From positions 1 to 38,251 of the forward strand of contig JAOFDG010000015.1 of NCBI GenBank assembly GCA_028033615.1: 38,251 nt of DNA, in the 5' to 3' direction. This stretch comes from Verrucomicrobiales bacterium. Its GTDB lineage: Bacteria > Verrucomicrobiota > Verrucomicrobiia > Verrucomicrobiales > DEV007. Within the stretch, counting starts at the first letter, position 1, and each line of letters opens with the position of its first letter. The translations under genes and the position numbers were made by a program. Below are positions 17,443-26,694 of the stretch, piece by piece. The notes beneath the pieces were generated by a model. It worked only from the letters and a program-made list of their open reading frames with translations, had not been told where the DNA came from and did no database searches.

Positions 17443-18795
17443 CTAAATTAATTCCGGCATGGGTTCTACGCCTTGATCCACCAAATACCTAGGCCTTCCG
17501 TTTAAATCATTAATTGTAGCCTTGTTAATATCAATCCCAACACTGTGATATAAAGTTGCAAAAACTTCCTGAAAAGTCACAGGCCTATCATGCGCTTCTC
17601 CCCCATCTCTGGTTGTTGAACCAATAATTTGGCCTGTTCTCATTCCTCCTCCAGCTATCAATGCATTTGAAACTTTAGGCCAATGGTCTCTACCTCCATC
17701 CTTATTGATTACAGGAGTCCTACCAAACTCGCCCCAAACTATTACAGAAACATCATTTCCCATTCCTCTATCATGAATATCTTGAACGAGTGAAGAAACG
17801 CCCTGGTCAAGAAGTGGAAAATCCTCTCTCGCTCTCTTGAAATTACCTCCATGCCAATCCCAACGACTAAATCCAATTGTTACGCACCTAGCCCCAGCTT
17901 CAACTAACCTTCTAGCCATGAGAAATTGATCTAGCCTTTTCCATGGACCATCTGCTGTGAGCTTTTCAGTTCCCTTACCATATCTTTCAACAAGTTTTGG
18001 ATCCTCCTTTGTCAAATCAAAGGCTTCGGCCAGTCTGCTTGATGTTAGTACACCGTAGGCCTGTTTATTAAAATCATCCATACTTCCCATTATTCCAGAT
18101 GAATCAACATCTCTGCGAAAACAATCAACACTTTTAAGTAATTGCTGACGATCATCGAGACGCTCCAATGAAACTCCCTTTAATTTAATATCACCTGCTC
18201 CGCCACCCCGATTAGGAGTAAATGCGGCATGTGAGGGACCACAAAACCCAGTCTGACCTGGGTCCCCCCATTGATCATGGCCACACTTAGGCGACAACCC
18301 CACAAAAGGCGGGATAGCCTTGCTAGCTGGCCCTTGAAGATTTGACATCACTGATCCTATTGATGGCCATCCACCTGGTGGCGCATTTCTTGGAGATTTA
18401 CCAGTAAGACACTGCTGAGCATCATGACCACCATGAGCACCAACGATCGAATTGATAAATGTAAACTTATCGGCCATGCTAGCTATCTTTGGAAAAAGCT
18501 CACATATTTCGATCCCAGGAACATTAGTTTTCATGGAATTGAACTCACCTCGGATGTTTGATGGAGCATCCCTTTTAATATCCCACATATCCTGATGAGG
18601 TGGTCCACCCGCCAAGAAGATCATTATCACTGCCTTATGTCCAAGACCACCAGCATTCGAGGAGGAGCTCGATTCTGCAGAAAGTATTTGTGGAAGTGAA
18701 GCTCCACCAAGAGAGAGACCACCGACTTTTAAAAATCCTCTGCGAGAAATACCATCACAAAAACTTCCAGAATTCTCAGAATAAAGACTAAGCAT
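17443..18795 (-). CDS. DUF1501 Tat-exported protein
   Basis: Intact DUF1501 protein, 450 aa. A twin-arginine leader (SRRGFLK, 17-23, followed by [11 protein letters not shown]) predicts export of a folded protein. Characteristic elements are [13 protein letters not shown] near 60-72, [19 protein letters not shown] near 290-308, [23 protein letters not shown] and a final [10 protein letters not shown]. The fold is related to sulfatases/alkaline phosphatases, but the reaction is unknown; no sulfatase CXPSR motif is present. It is probably the first gene of the six-gene operon, with 139 bp upstream and 24 bp to the broken tandem copy. The two copies are clearly paralogous from the leader to the end. 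Confidence 0.92.
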   Translation of the reverse strand: MLSLYSENSGSFCDGISRRGFLKVGGLSLGGASLPQILSAESSSSSNAGGLGHKAVIMIFLAGGPPHQDMWDIKRDAPSNIRGEFNSMKTNVPGIEICELFPKIASMADKFTFINSIVGAHGGHDAQQCLTGKSPRNAPPGGWPSIGSVMSNLQGPASKAIPPFVGLSPKCGHDQWGDPGQTGFCGPSHAAFTPNRGGGAGDIKLKGVSLERLDDRQQLLKSVDCFRRDVDSSGIMGSMDDFNKQAYGVLTSSRLAEAFDLTKEDPKLVERYGKGTEKLTADGPWKRLDQFLMARRLVEAGARCVTIGFSRWDWHGGNFKRAREDFPLLDQGVSSLVQDIHDRGMGNDVSVIVWGEFGRTPVINKDGGRDHWPKVSNALIAGGGMRTGQIIGSTTRDGGEAHDRPVTFQEVFATLYHSVGIDINKATINDLNGRPRYLVDQGVEPMPELI

Positions 18796-18912
18796 AAAAT
18801 ATAATATTAATTAATAGTAATGATTGAATCCACCATACAGTAAATTACTTCATAAATGTTTACAATCTCTACACGATTTAAAAAAAACCAAATTTAAAAT
18901 TTATGCTCTATT

Positions 18913-18940
18913 AGTTAAAAGTTTTTAAATTTTTTTAACT
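18913..18940 (-). terminator. Possible weak hairpin terminator after the PGPGW gene
   Basis: AGTTAAAA (18913-18920) and TTTTAACT (18933-18940) are perfect 8-bp inverted arms with a 12-base loop, overlapping the stop codon of the PGPGW gene. The stem is almost all A/U, and no strong U tract follows in the minus-strand transcript, so termination would be weak. Confidence 0.2.
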
Positions 18941-19348
18941 CTTAGGAAAATTGAATGGTTCTACTGATTTTTTAGAACGAATCCAATTTAAAGCTTTTTG
19001 AACTTTGCTATTATAAATCATTTTTTTCTTCCATTGATTAACAAAAGCCAAATCAATCAAACACAAACCAATTAAAATCGTGATCATTCCCTGACCAGGA
19101 GTAAACAACAGTAATATTCCACAAATAGTAAGTAAAAACCCGAGTGCATTCTTCGCAATTCTAACGATAATCTTCTTTAGGCTTTTTGAATTACTTTTTG
19201 AAATAGAACTGACATTTATAAAATAATCCTCCGGCAGTCTGAGTATGACATATCTTAAAAGGAAAAGTGATAGAAAAAACAGAAAGATGGATACAATTCC
19301 CATCCAGTGAATAAGCTGATCATTATCTCTTATCCAATCAGAGAACAT
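18935..19348 (-). CDS. PGPGW-family small membrane protein
   Basis: Protein of 137 aa with an N-terminal membrane segment (about 15-36) and a hairpin of two closely spaced segments (about 65-82 and 88-105) around TPGQG (83-87). This resembles the PGPGW motif of the putative transmembrane family of that name. The C-terminal tail is basic and predicted cytoplasmic. No function is known for the family. The gene starts 9 bp after the PQQ-propeller gene and is probably cotranscribed with it. A 139-bp gap then separates it from the DUF1501 gene. Confidence 0.7.
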   Translation of the reverse strand: MFSDWIRDNDQLIHWMGIVSIFLFFLSLFLLRYVILRLPEDYFINVSSISKSNSKSLKKIIVRIAKNALGFLLTICGILLLFTPGQGMITILIGLCLIDLAFVNQWKKKMIYNSKVQKALNWIRSKKSVEPFNFPKS

Positions 19349-19357
19349 GAAAACAGA

Positions 19358-20671
19358 CTATCTTTCATTTTCTATCTTATAGATAGCCTTGTCAGTTCTT
19401 AGATAAATAGCTCCATCGGAAATCGCGACAGAAGACATTATTTTACCCTCAATTTTGTTTTCTGAGAGAATCTTAAACTTTTTACCTCCTTGAATGACAG
19501 TAGTAACGCCATCTTCATTATGAAAATAAATCTTTCCGTTGGCTATGAATGGTGCTGACCAATACTTACCGCTAGCGATCCTTTCACTCCAAACAAGTTC
19601 ACCTGTTTTAGAATCAAGACACGTCACCAACCCTCCCGAATCACCAACAAAATAAAGTAACCCGTCAGATAGTAAAGGTGATGGTGTATTTGGAACTCCC
19701 TTTTTATATCTCCAAACTATTTCAGGTGATTTTCCAGATGAAATTCCCAACATTTGAGATCGCATAAAACAAGTCGCAACATATATCATTCCCTCTCCAC
19801 TAACTGGCCTTGCTACATTAGAAAAACCTAGAACCTCATAATTAACTTTCCAATTTTCACTGCCAATCTTTGGATCGTAACTGTAAAGCCAATTAGCTCC
19901 AGCTGAAATTAGCTCATCTTTACCATTACGATTTATAATTATTGGGGTACTATAACCTTTCTTAAGTTGCGGATTTGAATTCATTTTACCGCTTCGTGGA
20001 GTCTTCCATTTAAGAGATCCATCAGTCTTATTAAGGGCTGCTACATATTGGACATCACTTCCATCCATGTGAAAAATAATTGAATCACCATAAGGAACCG
20101 GACAGCTTCCAGGACCATTTTCATGCATACATTGAAGTTCTAAGTTCTTCCAAAGCACTTTTCCGCTTTCAGTGTCCACGCATGCAGTGCCATAAGTCCC
20201 AAAATGACAATAAAGCCTTCCCTCTTCAATGATTGGTGTTGGCGATGCATAACTATTAAATCTGTGTACCCATTGCGGTTTATCGACACTAAAAAGTGAA
20301 ATGCTATGAATTACTTTGCCGCTTTTCTTATCTATACAAGTAGCATAAAACTTAGATGATTTTAATAAGGTTAAAGGCTGACTCCCAGTATTCTCCTTGA
20401 GTCTCTCCCTAGCCTCCTCTTCTGTAGCTAGAGATTCTTCAGCCGAGGTAAACCAAATCTGATCATTATAAATCACCGGCGATGACCATCCTCTACCCTT
20501 TGTCTCAACCCTCCAAGTTATATTCTTTTTTTCATTCCAAGATACTGCCAAATTGTCATAATGACTATGACCTTGCCCATTAGCACCTCTCCATTGGGTC
20601 CAATTAGAAGTTTCAGCAAAAGTTTTGATGTTTATCAAAAAAAATATTATACAGAAAGCTAGTCGACTCAT
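19358..20671 (-). CDS. Secreted PQQ-type beta-propeller protein (outer)
   Basis: PQQ-like propeller protein. I chose the ATG at 20671 (437 aa), which gives a clean signal peptide (MSRLAFCIIFFLINIKTFA) followed by WTQWRGANGQG; a GTG at 20695 would add eight residues before the leader. Repeated blades of the type G-x-x-YCHFGTYGTACVDTESGKVLW and GLLYFVGDSGGLVTCLDSKTGELVW are visible. There is no heme motif and no clear quinoprotein active site, so it is more likely a binding or scaffold propeller than a proven dehydrogenase. A second such protein is encoded at 33508-34719. The PGPGW gene follows after 9 bp. It is divergent from the second sulfatase. Confidence 0.86.
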   Translation of the reverse strand: MSRLAFCIIFFLINIKTFAETSNWTQWRGANGQGHSHYDNLAVSWNEKKNITWRVETKGRGWSSPVIYNDQIWFTSAEESLATEEEARERLKENTGSQPLTLLKSSKFYATCIDKKSGKVIHSISLFSVDKPQWVHRFNSYASPTPIIEEGRLYCHFGTYGTACVDTESGKVLWKNLELQCMHENGPGSCPVPYGDSIIFHMDGSDVQYVAALNKTDGSLKWKTPRSGKMNSNPQLKKGYSTPIIINRNGKDELISAGANWLYSYDPKIGSENWKVNYEVLGFSNVARPVSGEGMIYVATCFMRSQMLGISSGKSPEIVWRYKKGVPNTPSPLLSDGLLYFVGDSGGLVTCLDSKTGELVWSERIASGKYWSAPFIANGKIYFHNEDGVTTVIQGGKKFKILSENKIEGKIMSSVAISDGAIYLRTDKAIYKIENER

Positions 20672-20740
20672 TATTTTATTTAATATATCTATCACTGAAA
20701 ATAGTCGTTTATCAAAAATAAAACAATGATTTAAAAAGCC

Positions 20741-22084
20741 GTGCGTACTCTACTCAGAAAAATATTACCTATTCTCGTTATTACTCTCACATTGTGTTCT
20801 ATTTCTTCAGGAAACAGAAAGCCAAACATCATTATTATTCTAACTGATGATCAAGGCTCCATAGATGCGGGATGCTATGGTGCTAAAGACCTAGAAACAC
20901 CAAATATTGACAAGATTGCTGAACGCGGAATTCGCTTTACTCAATTTTATGCGGCTGCCCCTGTGTGCTCTCCATCAAGAGCGGGCCTTTTAACTGGTCG
21001 TTACCCTATCAATGCAAAAGTTCCAGGAAATACCACATCTATAAAAGGAAGACCAGGAATGCCGTCTGAACAAATCACAATCGCTGAACATTTTAAGAAT
21101 GCTGGTTATGCTACTGCTCACATAGGAAAATGGCATCTTGGATACATTCCTGAACACATGCCTAATGCGCAGGGATTTGATTATTCATTTGGGCACATGG
21201 GGGGATGCATTGATAATTATTCCCATTTTTTCTACTGGCAGGGCCCGAACAGGCACGATTTACATAGAAATGGGAAGGAAATTTTTGAAGATGGTAAGTT
21301 TTTTCCTGATCTAATGGTCGAAGAAGCATGTGATTTTATTAAAGCAAATCAAGCATCACCGTTCTTAATCTATTTTGCCCTGAACACGCCTCACTACCCT
21401 TATCAAGGAGACCATCATTGGTTAAATCATTACAAAGACGTAAAATACCCTCGTAATCTTTACAACGCTTTCGTTTCAACCCAAGATGCAAGAATTGGAA
21501 ATCTACTAAGATACATTGACGAGGTAGGACTTGAAAACGATACAATAATTGTATTCCAATCCGATCATGGTCACTCCACTGAAGAGAGAGCTCATTTTGG
21601 AGGAGGCAGCGCTGGAATATATCGTGGAGCCAAGTTTAGTCTATTTGAAGGAGGAATCAGAGTGCCGGCAATCATTTCATGGCCATCACAATTAGAAGAA
21701 AATAGAGAAATTCCAGAGATTGCTCATTCATGTGATTGGTTGCCAACATTAGCTGATCTTGCAGGAATAAAACTTATGAAAAATAAAATCGATGGTAAAA
21801 GCTTAGCTCCCATGATTAAATTTGAAAGTAAGTCCAGCCCTCACTCAACACTTCATTGGCAAGTAGGCACAGGGCCAAAAAAACAATGGGCAGTAAGGCA
21901 AGGGCCATGGAAATTAATTGGTAATGTGAGAGACTCTTCTAACCCAGCTAAAGTTGGAGCAGCCAAACCTACTAAATTATTTTTGTCCAACCTTATAAAA
22001 GATACTGAAGAAAAAACTAACTGGGCAGACGAGCATCCTGATATCGTAAAACGACTTCTCGAGGCTCATAAATCCCAGCTATAG
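20741..22084 (+). CDS. Secreted sulfatase (family S1), second copy
   Basis: Type I sulfatase of 447 aa, formylglycine-dependent, exported by a signal peptide (about 1-24). The activation motif CSPSR is at 76-80 (C76 predicted formylglycine). Metal ligands TDDQG (35-39), HIGKWHLG and QSDHGHS are present, so the enzyme looks active. The start is GTG at 20741; the nearest upstream ATG is followed at once by a stop, so GTG is the only reasonable choice. This protein differs substantially from the sulfatase at 3856-5286 and probably acts on another ester. Its stop is 5 bp from the end of the convergent propeller/heme gene. Confidence 0.92.
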   Translation: MRTLLRKILPILVITLTLCSISSGNRKPNIIIILTDDQGSIDAGCYGAKDLETPNIDKIAERGIRFTQFYAAAPVCSPSRAGLLTGRYPINAKVPGNTTSIKGRPGMPSEQITIAEHFKNAGYATAHIGKWHLGYIPEHMPNAQGFDYSFGHMGGCIDNYSHFFYWQGPNRHDLHRNGKEIFEDGKFFPDLMVEEACDFIKANQASPFLIYFALNTPHYPYQGDHHWLNHYKDVKYPRNLYNAFVSTQDARIGNLLRYIDEVGLENDTIIVFQSDHGHSTEERAHFGGGSAGIYRGAKFSLFEGGIRVPAIISWPSQLEENREIPEIAHSCDWLPTLADLAGIKLMKNKIDGKSLAPMIKFESKSSPHSTLHWQVGTGPKKQWAVRQGPWKLIGNVRDSSNPAKVGAAKPTKLFLSNLIKDTEEKTNWADEHPDIVKRLLEAHKSQL

Positions 22085-22089
22085 ATTCC

Positions 22090-25000
22090 TTAGAACCCAG
22101 TAACTAATTCTGCTACTCCCGGAGATCCATCAACATCAACAATCTCAATAAACAAATTGGATTCACGTACATCGGTATCGACAATAACGTAAATTTCTTG
22201 TCGCCCTTGACTAAAAGTAAATGAAGAATTTTTTTTAGCTTCTATCATTTCACCACCGGTTAAAAGCTGTAAACCTTTCGGATTTTTAAGTCGAATTCCT
22301 ATTTTACCAGCGACCGAGACTTCGATTTCAAACTTAGCAATGCTAAGTCTGTTGTTAAAACCATTGTTAATTCCCATCTCTGCAAGAGGCAATCCTCCGT
22401 CCACATAACTGTATACTGGCTTCCATGGTAAATTATTTTTTCCATTTAGAGTAAATTGAATTCCTTTAGTTTTGATTAGTCCACTAGTCCTAGAATCCTT
22501 TGGCAATACCCTCCATCGCCTAACCTGTCTTCCAGATGGCACTTTATATTCACCTTCTTTACCAAGGGCTGAAAGAAAACTCATGAGATCTATAAACTCA
22601 TCTTTACGAAGACTTGCTGTAAGACCTGGAGGCATTAAAGAAACTGGCGAAATCTCCTTTTTTTCAATCACACTAGTTTTTATATTTTTAAAAGAACCAT
22701 CAACCATTCTTAACACCAATTCACTGTCAGAGTCTCTGACAAGACCACCTGTAATTACCTCTCCTTGCTTTGTCGTAACGACTGTCGTGTGATAACCTTC
22801 TTTGATTTTTTTTGCAGGTTCTAACAAAGAATCAACAATATAATCAATCGGTGCACTTGATCCGAGGCTCACTAAATCTGGACCTATAGCACCTCCTGCC
22901 CCCGCTATTGCATGGCAACTCTGACACAAAAGTTGTGACCTGCGATATATTTCCTCACCTCTTTGAGAACTACCTTCAGATTTGACTAAATTCATCAATT
23001 CTCTCATTTCGCTATCACTAAGACCAGCTTGAACTGTTTGCAGTGAACCCGCCTTAGATAACTCCTGAATTAATTTCTTAGTTTCACCACCCGAGGCAAT
23101 AGTCATTCTTACGGCCTCTCCAGCTACATTAGTATTCATTTTTTTACCTGAAATTGCATCCGCCAAGAAATTAGGCCCATCCTTTCGCGTAAGAAAAAAT
23201 TCGAGGATCGTTTTAACCGGTTTAGGTGTTTTTGCTTTAGACATCAACTCAGAGGCATAAGCAGCTGACTGAAGTAAATTTGACCGAGCAATAGCAGTTA
23301 TTGCATGGGCTTTTGTTTCAACATTAGTCTCATTATCATCGATAATTTTTATTAGAGTCTTGCGACTCGATACGTCTCCTATTTCTCCAAGAGCAGTTAC
23401 AGCCAGAATACTTTTCTCATCATCATTCAGCCACTTTATAAGTATCGCTTTAACGCCCTCTATCTTCCATGTACCTGAAAGCATAGCTCCAGCTTCATTT
23501 CCACTCCTAACTAACTTTAGTAATTCCTGTTCCCTTTTTTGTGTCGGCTGAATACTTCTATCTTTAAAGACTCTAATTAATTCATTAAATACATGATTTC
23601 TATCTTCTTTTTCCCTACCCTCGACGAATGCAGAAGCATAGAGCAAATCAATGTCCTTAGAGTCACCCAAATCAGCATAAAGTGATGACAACTCTCTAAA
23701 TCCAGCACCTTTTAAATCTGTTGATGATAACGAACCAGCTAAAAGTTTCAAAGCCTCAGGTTCCTCTGAAGCTTTAAGAATAAATTGCAGCGCTTTGTGA
23801 CGCCCTTTAATTTTCAACTTGCCCTCTTCAAGTAAAGGAAGCCAAACGCTTTTCAGTTCTCTTGCAGCAAGCCAAAGGGCAAAATCAATATTTGAATCAA
23901 TCTCTTTATCAAATGCATCCATAATTAAATTAAATGCTTGAGCTGTACCTATATTGCGAAGAGTCGAAATAGCCTCAAGTCTAACTCTCGGATGATCATC
24001 ATTAATTGCACCACTTACTAAACTTAATGGAGCATTAAGTTCATCTTTCCAATGATAGACCACACGAACAGCAGCTGATCGAATTCTATGGTCTTTTGAA
24101 TTCAACAAAACTTTCAATAAACCCTCATTAACATGGTTTATTGCTTGATTTGCCCATAAAATCTCAAGCTTATCTTCGGCATCTAAATCATCTCTTCCTC
24201 CTAATCTTTTGAGCTCTGAGACAACTTCCGATCTTGGCCTTTGTCTCAGTTGCCTTTTGGCAAAATGTCTAGTAACTCCATCTGGAGACCGAAGATGTTC
24301 CACTACTGAAGCTGTCTGGGCATTTATCAATTTTGGAAATTTTGATAATTGCCGATCTTTATGGGTAACTCTCCATATTCGACCATGAACGTGATCCCTT
24401 CTTGGATCTCTAAAATCAACCTCCCCATGTTGAATGATAGGGTTGTACCAGTCGGCAATATAAAGAGCTCCGTCAGGACCTATTTTAACATCGATTGGCC
24501 GAAAAGATTTATGGTTTGTACGAATCAAATCTTTGGCCTGACGAGAAACAAATCCACTGCCACTATCGCTTATAATAAATCTGTTTACTCTGTGCCCTCT
24601 GAAATCATTAGTTATTAAATTACCCTGCCATGAATCTGGGAAGTGACTGGAATTAATAATTTCAAGTCCGCATTGTTTAGGTTGGCCCGGATTTAATCCA
24701 CGGAGTATTCTTTTTGCATTATATGCGGTAAAAAAAACACTACCCGGGAAAACATAATTAATTCCCTCTCCATAAGCTCCATCAGTAGCAAAACTTTGTC
24801 CATATCTATCAAAGATATGGCCCCAGCTATTAACAAAACCACGAGAGAAAACTTCCAACTTCCCAGTCTCAGGTCGATAATGCCAAATACCCCCAGCCAT
24901 AAGCCTCCTGACTCCATGAGGTGTTTCTACATGAGAGTGAATATAAATTGATTGATTGAAATACATCATCCCATCTGGAGCTCCTTTAAATGAATGAATA

Positions 25001-25503
25001 ATGTGGTGGGTGTCCTCAGTTCCAAACCCACTCAGAACAACCGTTCTTTTATCTTCCTTGAGATCTCCGTCTAGATCCTCCATGAAAAGTATTTCTGTAG
25101 AGTTTGCAACATAAACCCCACCATCTCCTGGCATTATACCAGTCGGGATTAATAAATTTTCGGCAAAAACCGAGGACTTATCAGCTACTCCATCACCATT
25201 TTTATCCTCCAATACTATAACTTGATCATCAGAACGTTGACCTGGTTTTATGTGCGGGTACAACCGACTACTAACAACCCAAAGACGTCCTTGCTCATCC
25301 CAATTCATTCCAATTGGTTTTGCCATCATTGGATCTGAAGCAAACAAATTAATTTCCAACCCCTCGTCTAATATGAAGGATTCCATCTGTTTCATCGGGT
25401 CAGGATCTGGAATCTCACTCTGCGAGAGATTTCTTTGGGAAAAAAGATTCAAAGTTTGCAAAACAAAAAGCAAACATAACAAAAAAAGCTTTTGAAAATT
25501 CAT
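22090..25503 (-). CDS. Membrane-bound-dehydrogenase propeller / HEAT / PVC-type heme c protein
   Basis: Exported protein of 1137 aa. A signal peptide (1-22) leads into a six-bladed-type propeller of the planctomycete membrane-bound dehydrogenase family (about 40-390, with DGALYIADWYNPIIQHGE near 350). HEAT-like helical repeats follow (about 400-840). The PVC-type heme domain begins near 845, with CQSCH at 860-864, IGPDLVSLGSS after it, and the axial-ligand candidate in SLMPPGLTASL further on. A C-terminal beta domain ends the protein. The order is that of glucose/sorbosone-dehydrogenase-like proteins of PVC bacteria, suggesting sugar or alcohol oxidation feeding electrons to a heme; the substrate is unknown. 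It lies 17 bp after the SGNH-like gene. Confidence 0.92.
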   Translation of the reverse strand: MNFQKLFLLCLLFVLQTLNLFSQRNLSQSEIPDPDPMKQMESFILDEGLEINLFASDPMMAKPIGMNWDEQGRLWVVSSRLYPHIKPGQRSDDQVIVLEDKNGDGVADKSSVFAENLLIPTGIMPGDGGVYVANSTEILFMEDLDGDLKEDKRTVVLSGFGTEDTHHIIHSFKGAPDGMMYFNQSIYIHSHVETPHGVRRLMAGGIWHYRPETGKLEVFSRGFVNSWGHIFDRYGQSFATDGAYGEGINYVFPGSVFFTAYNAKRILRGLNPGQPKQCGLEIINSSHFPDSWQGNLITNDFRGHRVNRFIISDSGSGFVSRQAKDLIRTNHKSFRPIDVKIGPDGALYIADWYNPIIQHGEVDFRDPRRDHVHGRIWRVTHKDRQLSKFPKLINAQTASVVEHLRSPDGVTRHFAKRQLRQRPRSEVVSELKRLGGRDDLDAEDKLEILWANQAINHVNEGLLKVLLNSKDHRIRSAAVRVVYHWKDELNAPLSLVSGAINDDHPRVRLEAISTLRNIGTAQAFNLIMDAFDKEIDSNIDFALWLAARELKSVWLPLLEEGKLKIKGRHKALQFILKASEEPEALKLLAGSLSSTDLKGAGFRELSSLYADLGDSKDIDLLYASAFVEGREKEDRNHVFNELIRVFKDRSIQPTQKREQELLKLVRSGNEAGAMLSGTWKIEGVKAILIKWLNDDEKSILAVTALGEIGDVSSRKTLIKIIDDNETNVETKAHAITAIARSNLLQSAAYASELMSKAKTPKPVKTILEFFLTRKDGPNFLADAISGKKMNTNVAGEAVRMTIASGGETKKLIQELSKAGSLQTVQAGLSDSEMRELMNLVKSEGSSQRGEEIYRRSQLLCQSCHAIAGAGGAIGPDLVSLGSSAPIDYIVDSLLEPAKKIKEGYHTTVVTTKQGEVITGGLVRDSDSELVLRMVDGSFKNIKTSVIEKKEISPVSLMPPGLTASLRKDEFIDLMSFLSALGKEGEYKVPSGRQVRRWRVLPKDSRTSGLIKTKGIQFTLNGKNNLPWKPVYSYVDGGLPLAEMGINNGFNNRLSIAKFEIEVSVAGKIGIRLKNPKGLQLLTGGEMIEAKKNSSFTFSQGRQEIYVIVDTDVRESNLFIEIVDVDGSPGVAELVTGF

Positions 25504-25520
25504 TTATCTAATTGTGAAGT

Positions 25521-26426
25521 TTAATTATCTTTGCCAAAACTATGGGCGAGATTATGTATTTCCCTTTCTTTCTCTTTTATTAAAGGGTCAAACATTAGAA
25601 TTTCTTTAGCATTATTACCCTGTTCGTGTTTCCTAAAACCGTGAAGGTACGTCTCATTCTGTGGACGCCATCGATTAAAGAACAAACGATTCTTTTTTAA
25701 GATTATTTGCCTTAATTTTTCTCTCTCAGAGTTTGAACCATCAACTTTATTCTTAAATCCCATAACCTCCATCATGACTGAAGCAACTTTTCGATAGCCT
25801 TGAGAAGTGAAGTGCACACCATTTAACGTTACTGGTGGAATTATTCTTGTTTTGCCTCCTCCTAGAGCAGAAAAAAGGTCGACATATTCGCATTCTTCCC
25901 TCAGGGCTATTTCTTTAATAACTTTATTGTACTTACTAAGCCTAGCATTTTGATAATTCATGTTTGGAAGAGGTGAACCAAGGTTCTCACACGGAGGAGG
26001 GCTAATCAGCGCAATTCTGGAACCAGCTCTGGATCTAATCATATCAATCATTTTTTTATATCCCTCCTGGAAACCATCAATTCCCTTTTCTCCCTCAAAA
26101 GCCGCGACTGATCCATAACAAATAATAACCATTGTTGGCTTAATGAAATCAATATGTTTACTCAATCTATCAAAACCTTCCTTAGGGGGACCAAAGTAAG
26201 ATCTTGCATGACAGTACACAGTATCACCACTCCAACCCAAGTTTCTGAAGGTTACTTTTTTGTCTGCTAAAGCAATTGATAAAAAAGTTTCAATATGACC
26301 AAAATTAACATCTCTTTCAATGAAAGTATTACCAAGTAACACAACCCTATCATTGGACTTAAATTCTATTCCTTTGGTAACTGGAGCGATAAGAAATGTG
26401 AGCAGTAAAAATAATTTAAACTTCAT
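25521..26426 (-). CDS. SGNH/GDSL-like secreted protein with altered catalytic blocks
   Basis: SGNH-hydrolase-fold protein, 301 aa from the ATG at 26426, which gives a proper signal peptide (about 1-19). An upstream ATG at 26477 would add 17 residues without benefit. Block I reads GNTFIE (32-37) instead of GDSxxx, so the nucleophile Ser is Thr. Block II NLGWSGDT (62-69) is intact. Block III reads YGSVAAF (104-110) without the usual Asn. The final block is NGVH (202-205) rather than DxxH. GNT and NGxH forms are, as I recall, common in the PVC subfamily that travels with propeller/heme proteins; the missing block III Asn seems less usual. Activity is uncertain. It is the first gene of a two-gene unit with the 1137-aa protein. 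Confidence 0.8.
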   Translation of the reverse strand: MKFKLFLLLTFLIAPVTKGIEFKSNDRVVLLGNTFIERDVNFGHIETFLSIALADKKVTFRNLGWSGDTVYCHARSYFGPPKEGFDRLSKHIDFIKPTMVIICYGSVAAFEGEKGIDGFQEGYKKMIDMIRSRAGSRIALISPPPCENLGSPLPNMNYQNARLSKYNKVIKEIALREECEYVDLFSALGGGKTRIIPPVTLNGVHFTSQGYRKVASVMMEVMGFKNKVDGSNSEREKLRQIILKKNRLFFNRWRPQNETYLHGFRKHEQGNNAKEILMFDPLIKEKEREIHNLAHSFGKDN

Positions 26427-26600
26427 AAAGCAGCGGTTATTAGTTTTTATATTATGCAATATCAACAATAAATGCATAAAGAGCTATGATAAAAGAAAAA
26501 CTTCTCCTCAACCATAAAGATATTCATACTAAAAGATAATCTCACTTTTTAATCTGAAAGCATAATTTATTATACATGAAAAAAATATTTCCAGACTAAT

Positions 26601-26676
26601 TATAATAAAAATCAGGATATAAATTAATGAGACAGACCCGAATGAATAAAAATTCAATTACCGTTAAAATTGAATT
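26601..26676 (+). promoter_or_regulatory. Putative promoter -10 and 9-bp inverted repeat before the amino-sugar operon
   Basis: A TATAAT box lies at 26601-26606. A perfect inverted repeat, AATTCAATT (26651-26659) and AATTGAATT (26668-26676) with an 8-base spacer, lies 18 bases before the NagB-like ATG. It could be an operator for an amino-sugar regulator or an mRNA hairpin near the ribosome site. No good -35 hexamer is visible and no regulator gene is nearby. Confidence 0.35.
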
Positions 26677-26694
26677 GAGTTGAGACCAAACGAA

